A stretch of DNA of 33,765 nt from Pandoraea sp. (GTDB taxonomy: Bacteria > Pseudomonadota > Gammaproteobacteria > Burkholderiales > Burkholderiaceae): NCBI GenBank assembly GCA_031291335.1, contig JARLJF010000104.1, positions 1-33,765 of the forward strand, read 5' to 3'. The stretch's first letter is position 1, and every line of letters begins with the position of its first letter. The position numbers were made by a program, and so were the translations under genes. Shown here in pieces: positions 1 to 8,603 of this stretch. The notes under the pieces were generated by a model. The model was not told where the DNA came from and made no database searches. It worked only from the letters and a program-made list of their open reading frames with translations.

Positions 1-2482
1 GCAGGTCAACCGACGGCAGATCGTAATCAATGATGACGCGTGGCGGCGCAAGCGCGTACGGCGTGTCGGCGGAGAAGCTGGCGGATTGCGGCTCGCTGGC
101 GCGCGTCACGCTGAACGGCGCAGGTGCGGCGAATGTCGGAATCGCAGGCACCGCGGGCGTTGGCGCCACCGGTGCCGCCAGTGCCCCCTGCTCGGCCGAT
201 GCGGGCCGGGCCGCTGGTTGCGCAGATTCGTCGTCGTACTCGGACGGTGCCTCATCGGTACGCGCCCACGTGCCATCGGCACGCAAGACGTAGTGCGGCT
301 TCGGCGACGGGTCGATCGTCTCAACGGTGTCCGGTGCTTCCATGAGCGCAGACGCTTCAGCCGGTTCGAACGATGCGACGGACGATTCGGCAGACGATGT
401 GCTCAGCGGCGCATGGGTCGGTGTGTGAGTCGGCGTGTGAGTCGATGTGTGAGTCGATGTGTGAGTCGATGTGTCGGTCGATGTGTCGGTCGATGTGTCG
501 GTCGATGTGTCGGTCGATGTGTCGGTCGGCGTGTGGGTCGGCACGTCAAACGCTTCGACGCTCGCGAGCACATCCGCGAAGACAAACGGAGGCGGCGACG
601 CGACAGCCACCGACGCGGGCGCGGGCATCGGGTTCGGTACGAACGTTGCCGCAGATTCGACAGGGGATGCAGCGGGAATGTCAGCAAGCGGCGCAACCGG
701 CTGCGTTTCATTCGGCACGTCCCATGTCGTATGGGCTCCCGCAATCGCTTCCGGTGCGGTGTCATGTGCGATGACATCCACCGCTTCTTCGGTGACGTAT
801 TCGTCGCTGACGACCGCAGCTTGCTGATGATCGACGGCAGATGCAGGCGTTATTGATGCGGGTGCGGGTGTGACGGCAGTGACATCGGCAGCGGCATCGA
901 TGGCAACCGCGTGGGCGTCGACATCGACATTCCCTGCGTCGACCGAATCGGACGCCGTCCACTGACGCAAGTCGCGCAGCAGCGCTTGCGCCTCGTCGCG
1001 CAACGCCGCCAGGGCCAGCACGCGCGCCTGCTCAGCGGCACGAGCCGCTTCCTGTTGTGCGAGCATCTCCGGCGTCGGGCCGGACGGCACCGCTTCGACA
1101 GGTGCGATTTCGGCGTCCTTCGCCGACCAATCGACGGGGGAGAATTCGGAGGCTCCGGAGGACAAAGGCGTGGCGGCGTCCGTCGCCGACCACATTGCCG
1201 CGCCACGGATCATCGGCGCGACGGGGGGCACGGCAGGCGGTGCCGGTGTCGTCGCGGCAGGACTGATCGGCGGAGGGGGCTCGGTAGAAGCGCGAGTCGC
1301 GGCCGATGTACTGGCGTCATTCAGACGCGGCGCGATAGGCGGTGCGCCACGCGGCGGAATATCTTCGAGTCCGAGCTGCGGTTTGCGGAACGGACTATGC
1401 ACAATCGTGCCGCGCAGATGCGCGGGCGCCATGCCCACCGGGCGGCGATAGCCCGTCACGCCGGGAATCGACGTCGAGTGCAGCGGATCGGCAGCCGCAG
1501 CGCTCGCTGGGGCGGATGCCGGTGCGACCGGCGCTTTGGACGCCGATGCACTGGATGCCATCGGCGCAGGACGCGGATTCGCTGGGGAGGCACCGCGCGT
1601 TTCACGTACATCACGTGCTGGCAAATCCGGCTCGGCCCGCACGAATTCCGTCATGCGCAGCGTATCGCCACGCGTGGTGCCGGCGGCATAAGCGCCACGC
1701 CGCAAGACGGGACGTACCCCGGGCGCCGCACTCGCTGAACTCGCTGCAGCCGTTGTTGCCGCTGCCGCGGCGATACCTGCACCGGCGCGCCCCACCGAGA
1801 CGCCCTTCCCTGCCGGACGACTCACCGGACCAGTGGCAAACGACGGTTCCGCACGGGGTGCGCCGCGCGCCGTCAACGGTGGCGGCTGCATCGCGTCAAG
1901 ACGTGCGCGCTCTTCCTCCGACAGCTTCCAACGCGGCTGTGCCGCAAGGCCCCGACGGCGCGGCACCGGTTCTTCCGTCAGGCTGCCAACGTTGTGATGC
2001 CCCTGCCCGACGGTCGGCGTGAAGCGCTCACCGCGCTCGCTCGTGTCGAACGACATCTGCGACAGACCGCGCGCCGGCTCACGCGCGCCGCTGTCGAAGC
2101 GCGATTCGTAAGCAGGCTCGTCCGCATCGTCGTCGGCAGATTTGCCGCGCGCGAACATGCCCCACCAGGTGGTGCCGAAAACCAGCGGGAGAGAAAAGAG
2201 GAGGACGAAGCCTGCGACGCCCATCGCAAGCGAACCGCCCAGTACGACGTGCAAGCCGTGGGAGAGCGATTGGCCGACGCTGCCGCCGGCGGTGGTGTTG
2301 CCCTCGCCGCCCGTAAGCGCGGCCAGCGTGGCGCTCGACACCATCGTGAGCGGCACGCCAAGCAACATGCGGAGTGTGCCGGGGCCGAAGATTCGTATCT
2401 CACCGCCAAGCAGACCCCGTACGCCAGGCCAGCACAATGCCAGCAACCAAAACGTCGACAGTCCGAACCAGCCAAACCCCAT
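1..2482 (-). CDS. ftsK: DNA translocase FtsK, N-terminal part (runs off left edge)
   Basis: About 827 residues are visible and the frame is open to base 1. FtsK anchors at the division septum and pumps DNA during chromosome segregation. The N-terminus (GWFGLSTFWLLAL, then hydrophobic segments at about residues 38-55 and 80-108) resembles the FtsK 4TM domain but looks short. A very long Pro/Ala/Thr-rich linker of about 700 residues follows. At the window edge the protein reads YDLPSVDL, which matches the start of the FtsK motor region (LPSLDLL-like), so the motor should lie outside to the left. I chose the ATG at 2482 because the same frame has a TGA at 2489-2491. Another ATG at 2492 opens a different frame that soon stops; it would join this one if the GGGG run at about 2477-2480 lost one G. 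The linker contains a 12-bp tandem repeat. Identification rests on domain style, since the ATPase is not in view. Confidence 0.75.
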   Translation of the reverse strand, partial: MGFGWFGLSTFWLLALCWPGVRGLLGGEIRIFGPGTLRMLLGVPLTMVSSATLAALTGGEGNTTAGGSVGQSLSHGLHVVLGGSLAMGVAGFVLLFSLPLVFGTTWWGMFARGKSADDDADEPAYESRFDSGAREPARGLSQMSFDTSERGERFTPTVGQGHHNVGSLTEEPVPRRRGLAAQPRWKLSEEERARLDAMQPPPLTARGAPRAEPSFATGPVSRPAGKGVSVGRAGAGIAAAAATTAAASSASAAPGVRPVLRRGAYAAGTTRGDTLRMTEFVRAEPDLPARDVRETRGASPANPRPAPMASSASASKAPVAPASAPASAAAADPLHSTSIPGVTGYRRPVGMAPAHLRGTIVHSPFRKPQLGLEDIPPRGAPPIAPRLNDASTSAATRASTEPPPPISPAATTPAPPAVPPVAPMIRGAAMWSATDAATPLSSGASEFSPVDWSAKDAEIAPVEAVPSGPTPEMLAQQEAARAAEQARVLALAALRDEAQALLRDLRQWTASDSVDAGNVDVDAHAVAIDAAADVTAVTPAPASITPASAVDHQQAAVVSDEYVTEEAVDVIAHDTAPEAIAGAHTTWDVPNETQPVAPLADIPAASPVESAATFVPNPMPAPASVAVASPPPFVFADVLASVEAFDVPTHTPTDTSTDTSTDTSTDTSTDTSTHTSTHTSTHTPTHTPTHAPLSTSSAESSVASFEPAEASALMEAPDTVETIDPSPKPHYVLRADGTWARTDEAPSEYDDESAQPAARPASAEQGALAAPVAPTPAVPAIPTFAAPAPFSVTRASEPQSASFSADTPYALAPPRVIIDYDLPSVDL
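417..536. repeat. 12-bp tandem repeat inside the ftsK linker
   Basis: Ten consecutive 12-nt units, with a degenerate eleventh to about 548. Two main versions occur: GTCGATGTGTGA and GTCGATGTGTCG, with GTCGGC/GTCGGT variants at the ends. Read on the minus strand in the FtsK frame they encode four-residue units of the type S/P-T-D/H-T. Because the unit is a multiple of three, copy-number changes keep the frame, so this is a length-variable linker segment rather than an on/off switch. Confidence 0.9.
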
Positions 2483-2544
2483 AATCGCTCATGCTTCAGG
2501 AAAACCCGGAGTGCGATTGTAGCAGGTAGACCACCGTGCGGCGG

Positions 2545-2585
2545 CCCTGTCGGCAGGGTCTTTCGCACCCCGGCCAACGCCGGGG
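2545..2585 (-). terminator. Two hairpins between the glycan gene and ftsK
   Basis: Two perfect inverted repeats lie in the 143-bp gap after the 2626-3648 gene: CCCTG/CAGGG (2545-2549 and 2554-2558) and CCCCGGC/GCCGGGG (2568-2574 and 2579-2585, loop of 4). Neither is followed by a T-run on the minus strand, so a role as a factor-independent terminator is only possible; they may simply be RNA structure between two genes. Confidence 0.35.
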
Positions 2586-2625
2586 CTTACCTGTCAGATT
2601 CGATCAGTGCCGATCAACGGCACGA

Positions 2626-3648
2626 TCAGGCATGACCGTGGGTGCCTGTGGGGCGCAGCGCCACCGACGCATCGATAGCTGCGCTCTCGGCAGCCGGTGC
2701 CGACACGGCTTCGTCCGGCACGACCAGACTCAGGTTGCGGCGGCGTAGCGAACGCCAGTCGACCTTCTCGAAGATGTCCTCCCCCAGCGCGCTGACATGC
2801 GACAGGTTCTCGACACGCACGCCTCGCGAGCGCAAGACTTGCGCCGCGTGACGGAACGAGGGCTCGATCAGGCTGGCGAACTCGGCATCGAGGCGCGTCG
2901 GTGCCCGCGTCTGCATCGTCTCGTAGAAGCGCGGTGTCTGCGAGGCGTCACGCAAATCCACGCCATGCAGGTACATCTCGGTGAAGCCTAGCCACGTAGC
3001 CACCTGAAGCGCGAAATACGCCACCGTGCCGCCGTGGAAAAAGCCATTGTCGATGTCGAAGCTGAAACCCATGCAGCCGCGATCGCCCAGGAATGCCGCA
3101 CTCGCCGCGACGCGCGTATTCGCGCGCAACGCTTCGGGGGTGCTGGCAGCTTCCATGCCGCGCTTGAAGATATCGTCCACCAGATAGAACCGGCAGCCGA
3201 ACGCCGACATCGGGAACATCTCCAGCAAACGAGCAAGCACCACCGGCGTGACGAACAGCACCAGGTCGCGCGCCACGATACGGCGCACCAGATCCGGACG
3301 CTGACGCACGAAGCCGGCGTCGAGAATGCAGTAGTAATTGAATTTGATCGGCGCCCGGTCGGCCAGCGCGATGGCCCCGTTCACGCCCATGACGTGATGC
3401 ATCGGCAGCGCCTCGTAATCGATATCCGCCACCGACGGGCCGCTGGCGATGATATGACAAGGCAAGCGTCGCAGGCGCTGCAATTCGGCACGCCGTGCGA
3501 GCGGCACATGGCGACCTCGCCACGTGAAGCGCTCGATGACTCCCATGGCGTCGCGTTCGATTCGCGCGTGCGGCCACAGGCGTTCGTTGTGCCGCCACTT
3601 CGCCGTATGGCTGTGGCGATACACGAGTTTGAGAAGTGTCGAAATCAT
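2626..3648 (-). CDS. Putative glycan/LPS biosynthesis protein (Rossmann-like, DUF115/sialyltransferase-like)
   Basis: 340 residues, no signal peptide and no clear membrane segment. The core starts near residue 60 with a beta strand and a glycine loop (HIIASGPSVADIDY) followed by VMGVNGAIAL, then FNYYCILDAGF. This order resembles nucleotide-sugar-binding or MptE/DUF115-type Rossmann proteins that occur in LPS core and surface glycan loci. A later block (MGFSFDIDNGFFHGGTVAY, then EMYLHGVDL) looks like the second half of such a fold. I chose the ATG at 3648 (MISTLLKLVYRH); another ATG at 3690 would add 14 residues, and neither has a strong ribosome-binding site. The C-terminal 30 residues are Ala-rich. 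The gene stands alone between ftsK and a cyclic-di-GMP gene, so context does not fix its role. The family assignment is by eye, and a glycosyltransferase role is inference. Confidence 0.5.
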   Translation of the reverse strand: MISTLLKLVYRHSHTAKWRHNERLWPHARIERDAMGVIERFTWRGRHVPLARRAELQRLRRLPCHIIASGPSVADIDYEALPMHHVMGVNGAIALADRAPIKFNYYCILDAGFVRQRPDLVRRIVARDLVLFVTPVVLARLLEMFPMSAFGCRFYLVDDIFKRGMEAASTPEALRANTRVAASAAFLGDRGCMGFSFDIDNGFFHGGTVAYFALQVATWLGFTEMYLHGVDLRDASQTPRFYETMQTRAPTRLDAEFASLIEPSFRHAAQVLRSRGVRVENLSHVSALGEDIFEKVDWRSLRRRNLSLVVPDEAVSAPAAESAAIDASVALRPTGTHGHA

Positions 3649-4117
3649 CGTCGTTGTTCTGGTTAGGTCACCTGGTTGCGCCGTGCGCATCTCGTGGATA
3701 CGTGCGGTCCTAACCCCGTTACTTGTCGCGCGTCTGCTTTTTACCGAGCGCCGATGAGCCTCTTCAAACTCCGCGATCTCCCCCTGATGCGGAAACGGCT
3801 CGTCGGTGCATGGAGACCTGACTCCATCACGTCGACAAGCAAATTCTGCCACTCCAACTTTGCTCCGGACAACATTTATTCCAACTGGAATTCTTACGTC
3901 GGGTTACGCCCTGATGACATCCCAATCAAAAGGATTGACACCGAAACGCCCTGTTCATGCGGGTTTCCGGCTATTACGCAGAGTGAAACAGGGAATAAAA
4001 GGAAATCTCGCGAGAAATAGAGCATTGCGCCAAATACAGACAATGCGCAGTGCCGACAGCCGATTGATGCGACTTTCGCCGATGCATTGCCACGCCGTCG
4101 CCGACCTGTCCGGTGGC
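3649..4117. other. Intergenic region, partly AT-rich, no gene seen
   Basis: About 470 bp between two minus-strand genes. The part from about 3830 to 4060 is clearly richer in A/T than its surroundings and contains the palindrome TCTCGCGAGA at 4006-4015. It should hold the end of the 4118-7135 transcript and the promoter of the 2626-3648 gene. Open frames here (for example 3676-4020 on the plus strand) have no ribosome-binding site or recognisable protein features, so I leave them out. Confidence 0.5.
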
Positions 4118-7100
4118 TCAGTGCAATGCCGAACTACCGCTTGGGTGCCGGTAATAGGCCTGACCCAACTCGACGAGCAGCGCCCCCAGTTGCGGATCGC
4201 GAACGAAGCTGGCCGCCGAGTCGGCGGCAAGAATCGCTTCGGGTGTCTGCGGGCGCGCGATCAGGAAGCCCTGCACATAGTCCACGCCGAGTTCCGAAAG
4301 CGCTTCGAGCGTTGCGGCATCCTCCACCCACTCCGCCACGCTGCGAATCCCCAGGTTCTTCGCGAGCGCCACGATCGCCTCGACGATCGCCAGATTGGCC
4401 GGATGCGCCGCCATGCTCTTGACGAACGCCCCGTCGATCTTGATAGCGTCGACAGCCAGATCCTTCAGATAGGAAAACGAACTGAAGCCCGCACCGAAAT
4501 CGTCGAGCGCGATACGCCCGCCCAATTGATGAATCCGGTCGACGAAGCGACGCGTATTGTCAAGATCGTGAAGCGCCACGGTTTCCGTAATCTCGATGCA
4601 CAGCAACCCGACAGCGCGCTCATGGGCCGCCAGCGTCGCAAAAATATCCCGCACGAAGTGCTCGTCGTTGAGCGACGCCCCCGAGAGATTCACACACACG
4701 AATCGGGTCTTCGAGAGCTGCTCGCGATGCAGATCGATCCACGTGAGCGTGTTCGTGAGCACCCATTTGTCGATCATGCCGATACTGCCGTTCTCCTCGG
4801 CCGCACTGATGATGCGCGAGGCCGGCACGATATTGCCGTCCGAATCGCGCATGCGCAGCAACACCTCGAAGTTGAGCGACTCACTGGGCGACGCCATTTC
4901 CATGATCGGCTGCATTTCGAGAAACAGCGTGTTCGGCGTGAGCCCGGCATCGAGCGCGTCGATCAACCGCAATTCGGCCAACCGCTCACGGAACGCTGCC
5001 GCCCCACGTTCATAGACGACCAGCTCGCGGCGGCTTTTCTTCGCTTCGCGGCAGGCGCGGTCGGCCGAAGAAATCGCGTCCGGCACGCGCATGTCGGTCG
5101 TCAGCTCGATCACCCCGGCCGACGCACGCACCTGAAATGCGCGGTCGCCGATCTGATACGGCTCGCCGGCGATCGCATCGACCAGACGACGCCCCACCGC
5201 CGCCGCTTCCTTGATCGTCGCATCGCGAAAGACCACGATGAACTCGTCGCCGCCGGTGCGTCCTACGCTCTGATCGGCCGACAACCGTGAGCGCATGCGA
5301 TCGCACGCCTGACGCAACACTTCATCGCCGGCCGCATGGCCGAACAGGTCGTTGACGAGCTTGAACCGGTCCAGATCCAGATACGCCAGTGCCGCAGGAC
5401 GCGCATCGGACAACGTCCGGATCGCCTCGCCGAGCGACTTCTCGATGCCGCGCCGGTTCGATACGCCCGTGAGCGGGTCGTTCTCGGCCAGGTAGCGCAG
5501 TTGCTCCATCGTGCGGGCTCGCTCGGTGATGTCCTGAAGCGAGCCTTCGATTCGCCCATCGGCGAAGATCGCCTTGACGAGGTAGCGGCTGGTGCGACCG
5601 TCGTCGCGCGGCAGCGAGAGGATTTCAAGTTCCGATTCGTCGCTGTGTTGCGCGACGTCGAGCAGCATGCGCCACGTGCTCTGGCCGAAGAACTGATCCC
5701 AGCGGAACGCCCGCCCCTCGGTGCTCGGAATGCCCAGCATCGTGTGCAACGCCGCGTTGCCCCGGACGAACACCCCCTGATCGTTGAGCGTGAACAGGCC
5801 CACGGGCGTCACGTCGTAGGCGTTGCGAAGCTCGGTCTGCGCTTCCAGCTTGCCCTGATGCTCCAGGCGCATCTGCTCGGCAATGGCCAGCGCCGCCATG
5901 AGGCTCGAGAACAGCGCCGCCGTCACACTGTTCAATGCGGACGACAGCGCTCGCGCGTTGAACGCCGCGGCGATGACTTCGGAAAATGTGGCAAACAGCA
6001 CAATGGCCAGCGAGGCGCTGTACCAGACGGCGACACGCGAGCGGGTCTGCACGAGAATGCGGGCCAGCAGCACCAGCACGATGACGATGCCCAGCGCGGC
6101 GACCGCCCACAGCACGGGAATGAAATGCGCGTACGGCAAGGCAATCGCCGCACAACACAGCACCACACCGGCCCATTGCAGCGCCATCACCATCCACCGC
6201 ATGCCGATAAGACGAAGTTCGCGCTTGAATAACTGCGTGAACAGTGAATAGGTCAGCACGTAGTAAATGGCGAACGTCGCCTTGCGCACCAGGGCATCCC
6301 AGTCGGTCGGAATGGCGCGCTCCAGCCATTGCGTGTCTGCGCCGAGCGAGTTCGCCGCGAGCCGCAGATTGCCGATCAGCCACGCCGCGAACAGCACATA
6401 GAGCCATTCCTTATTGATGATGGCGGTGACGAGCACAAATGCCGATAGCGTGAGCAAACCGCCTTCGAGAAGACCATTGCTGCGGTGGAATTCCTTTTCG
6501 GAGACGCGCAGTTGAGACGCCGGCCACGCTACCAGCGACAGATGAGCCGGCCCGGAGAAGGTGCCCTCGCAAAGGAGCGTCACCGGCGCGACGAGATGGC
6601 CGAGATCGATGGCAAAGCCCGCCTTCGACATGCGGATCGCCCCGCTCACCGCACTGCGGTCCGCGCGGCCGATAGCCGGCGCGTCGGGATTGCGCCAGCA
6701 CGCCAGTGTTTGCGCGTGACGCGACGGAAATTCGATGACGGTGTTCTGCTCGTCGCCTGCCGGCGGCACGTTCACACGGAACCAGACCGGCGCTTCCGAG
6801 AGATGGGTACTGAATTGCTGAACGACAGGTGCACGCTCGAGCGAGCCTTGCACCAGCGGCGGACCGAACGTTGCGGGAAGATCGCCCTGCGCCTGGAAAC
6901 TCAATGGCATGGCGCCACGCACCGCGTACTGGCTCTCCTGAAACAGCAGCACGATGCCCGAGAGCAGCATGATGGCTGCGGGCACGGCATACAGGGAAAT
7001 GCTACGAAAGAGTTCGTCGAGTCGCGCGGTGACGCGCCAACGGCGCCGCGTGCCGGTCAGCTCGGCCAGTTCGTCGGCGAAATCGTTCGCATTGCGGCCG

Positions 7101-7135
7101 TGATCGTCACGCTCGTTGCCGAGTTCCCCCGCCAT
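4118..7135 (-). CDS. Membrane sensor with PAS, GGDEF and EAL domains (cyclic-di-GMP turnover)
   Basis: 1005 residues. Layout: cytoplasmic lead 1-46; membrane segment about 47-66; periplasmic domain about 67-225, similar in style to 7TMR-DISM extracellular domains; about seven membrane segments from 226 to 415; PAS about 435-540; GGDEF about 548-710; EAL about 725-975. The cyclase motif is intact (GGDEF at 628-632), but the RxxD inhibitory site normally five residues before it is absent (SADQ there). The phosphodiesterase residues are present: E757 of EVLLR, N816, E848, D878-D879, K899, E935 and Q955. Both activities are therefore possible. The start ATG has GAGG just upstream. The FeeM-type gene at 7353-8228 lies 217 bp upstream on the same strand, which suggests that an acylated signal and cyclic-di-GMP may be linked. 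Confidence 0.93.
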   Translation of the reverse strand: MAGELGNERDDHGRNANDFADELAELTGTRRRWRVTARLDELFRSISLYAVPAAIMLLSGIVLLFQESQYAVRGAMPLSFQAQGDLPATFGPPLVQGSLERAPVVQQFSTHLSEAPVWFRVNVPPAGDEQNTVIEFPSRHAQTLACWRNPDAPAIGRADRSAVSGAIRMSKAGFAIDLGHLVAPVTLLCEGTFSGPAHLSLVAWPASQLRVSEKEFHRSNGLLEGGLLTLSAFVLVTAIINKEWLYVLFAAWLIGNLRLAANSLGADTQWLERAIPTDWDALVRKATFAIYYVLTYSLFTQLFKRELRLIGMRWMVMALQWAGVVLCCAAIALPYAHFIPVLWAVAALGIVIVLVLLARILVQTRSRVAVWYSASLAIVLFATFSEVIAAAFNARALSSALNSVTAALFSSLMAALAIAEQMRLEHQGKLEAQTELRNAYDVTPVGLFTLNDQGVFVRGNAALHTMLGIPSTEGRAFRWDQFFGQSTWRMLLDVAQHSDESELEILSLPRDDGRTSRYLVKAIFADGRIEGSLQDITERARTMEQLRYLAENDPLTGVSNRRGIEKSLGEAIRTLSDARPAALAYLDLDRFKLVNDLFGHAAGDEVLRQACDRMRSRLSADQSVGRTGGDEFIVVFRDATIKEAAAVGRRLVDAIAGEPYQIGDRAFQVRASAGVIELTTDMRVPDAISSADRACREAKKSRRELVVYERGAAAFRERLAELRLIDALDAGLTPNTLFLEMQPIMEMASPSESLNFEVLLRMRDSDGNIVPASRIISAAEENGSIGMIDKWVLTNTLTWIDLHREQLSKTRFVCVNLSGASLNDEHFVRDIFATLAAHERAVGLLCIEITETVALHDLDNTRRFVDRIHQLGGRIALDDFGAGFSSFSYLKDLAVDAIKIDGAFVKSMAAHPANLAIVEAIVALAKNLGIRSVAEWVEDAATLEALSELGVDYVQGFLIARPQTPEAILAADSAASFVRDPQLGALLVELGQAYYRHPSGSSALH

Positions 7136-7230
7136 ATGCCTCTTGTGCCCTTATCTCGTTGGTCGCCCCCGCGTTGGTTCCGGACAAGGCGTGCATCTCG
7201 GCTCGCCTTGCCGGCCGGGCTGGCCCTGTC

Positions 7231-7259
7231 CCGTGCGGCCGGTGTTCCGGCTCGCACGG
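7231..7259 (-). terminator. Strong hairpin between the FeeM-type gene and the GGDEF/EAL gene
   Basis: CCGTGCG-GCCGG, loop TGTT, CCGGC-T-CGCACGG: a 12-bp stem with one bulged base. It lies in the 217-bp gap between two minus-strand genes. No T-run follows on the minus strand, so it may be an attenuator, a processing site or a Rho-type end rather than a classical terminator. Confidence 0.4.
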
Positions 7260-7352
7260 TCAGGTGTCTCTCGCCCGTACTGCGCGTTACCGCCGTCGCT
7301 GCAAAAATCCTTACCTGCGCGCGACGGGATAACGTTAGTTCGAATAACGGCA

Positions 7353-8228
7353 TTACACCGCCAGGCTAAAGCCTGATGCTACGCATCGTACCTCGTCGGC
7401 ACCAAAAGATAAATCCCGCAAATGCGCGCCAATACTGGCTTCGCCCGGCGATACCCCCTCAGCGCCCACATCTTCGCCCGGCACACCCAGTCGCAAGTCA
7501 GGGTGATGTGTCAGGCACATGTAGGCAAACAACGGATGCCCCGCCGCTTGCCAGCGCGTACGTGCCTGCGCCACGTCCAACGCCAGCACGCGGTGCCCGA
7601 TGCCCCCCACATGCGCCATCGGAATCAGGGCTTGTGACGGGAATACGTCGACGAACATCAATGCCTCGTACTGCCGATGCAGCGGCGGCCGTGCCGTGAT
7701 AACCATCCAGTCGATGCCCGAGAGCATGCAGTACTGATAGAACGCTTTGAAAAGTGCGGTCTTGACGACGCGCCCGACGGGACCGGCGACCACACCCAGC
7801 CGCGTTGCCTCGGCCAATGCCGCACTGCCCAGCCACGCGGGCAAAGGCGCCGAATCTTCCAGATGCAGCGACTGGTAGCGATTGGTCTGGATACGCATCG
7901 TGCCGAGCACTGCGCCGTCGAGCCTTGCCCGCGCCACGAGCACGATGGACCCCGGTTCGCGGTCGCTGTCCTCGGGCTCGCTCAACGTGGCAGCGAGTTC
8001 GGGGAGGTGGCGTCCGTACGCGGCCTGGCGCATGGCCACCGCGTCGCGCAATGCCGCTTCGTCACTCGCGATGGTGATGATGAAGGGCAGTCGCTCTTCA
8101 CGCATCGCGCTGAGATCGGAAACCGGTGAGCGAACAGCAGTTGGCGACGATGCCGGATGAAGCTTGCCGGTCGACCGGTCGGTTTCAGTGATGGAAAGGA
8201 CATCCGAGGCTTGTGAAAGGTCAAACAT
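7353..8228 (-). CDS. FeeM-type N-acyl amino acid synthase (GNAT-fold acyltransferase)
   Basis: 291 residues, soluble. The catalytic core at about 48-200 matches the FeeM/autoinducer-synthase-like branch of acyl-CoA (or acyl-ACP) N-acyltransferases: AMRQAAYGRHLPE (65-77), SIVLVARARLDG (94-105), GTMRIQTNRY (109-118), LAEATRLGV (138-146), then WMVITARPPLHRQYEAL (174-190) and FVDVFP. FeeM enzymes join long-chain acyl groups to amino acids such as tyrosine. I chose the ATG at 8228 because AAGGAG lies eight bases upstream; a GTG three codons earlier is too close to that site. The first 45 residues look disordered. The gene is divergent from the MarR gene and is followed by the GGDEF/EAL sensor. The substrate is not readable from sequence. 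Confidence 0.75.
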   Translation of the reverse strand: MFDLSQASDVLSITETDRSTGKLHPASSPTAVRSPVSDLSAMREERLPFIITIASDEAALRDAVAMRQAAYGRHLPELAATLSEPEDSDREPGSIVLVARARLDGAVLGTMRIQTNRYQSLHLEDSAPLPAWLGSAALAEATRLGVVAGPVGRVVKTALFKAFYQYCMLSGIDWMVITARPPLHRQYEALMFVDVFPSQALIPMAHVGGIGHRVLALDVAQARTRWQAAGHPLFAYMCLTHHPDLRLGVPGEDVGAEGVSPGEASIGAHLRDLSFGADEVRCVASGFSLAV

Positions 8229-8525
8229 GATTGACACTCCTTAAGGTCAAAAGAGGGCTGGTGCCATGCTCGGGCGATCTCGCCGATGCATCGCACCATT
8301 CCTTTCTTGATCCGCCGAGGCGAAGTGTCAAGTGCTTATTTCTCTTGGCTTTTTCACAGTTTCGGGAGCGTCTCACGGCCGCCCGGCCGTCAGTTGTGCC
8401 AACCGCCCGGGAACCCCCGTCGCACCGTGCAAAACCATCCCCACCCCGTTTGACCTGCCTGCCGCCGGCGCACGAGTGTCACCTATTTGCCACAGTTGCC
8501 GTCCGAAGAGAGACTCTGGCAAAAT

Positions 8526-8544
8526 GATAAACGTGTTTACTATC
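8526..8544. promoter_or_regulatory. Candidate MarR operator
   Basis: GATAAACGTGTTTACTATC contains the perfect inverted repeat TAAAC-GT-GTTTA (8528-8539), flanked by GATA and TATC. It lies 60 bp before the ATG of the marR gene in the 375-bp divergent region shared with the FeeM-type gene. MarR dimers commonly bind palindromes of this size near their own promoter. The remaining bases from 8229 to 8603 show no gene; TTGACA on the minus strand at 8331-8326 could be a -35 box for the FeeM gene, but I see no good -10. Confidence 0.45.
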
Positions 8545-8603
8545 TGATCCCGCCGGGGTTGCGCAAGGGCTGCACTGCGCTGCGCCGGCATTTTTGCAAA
8601 GAC

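Noticed and set aside
417..548. CRISPR-like repeat array
   Set aside because: Units are only 12 nt with no unique spacers and lie inside a coding frame.
3676..4020. A 114-codon plus-strand frame in the intergenic region
   Set aside because: No ribosome-binding site, no domain features and it overlaps a real gene's control region.
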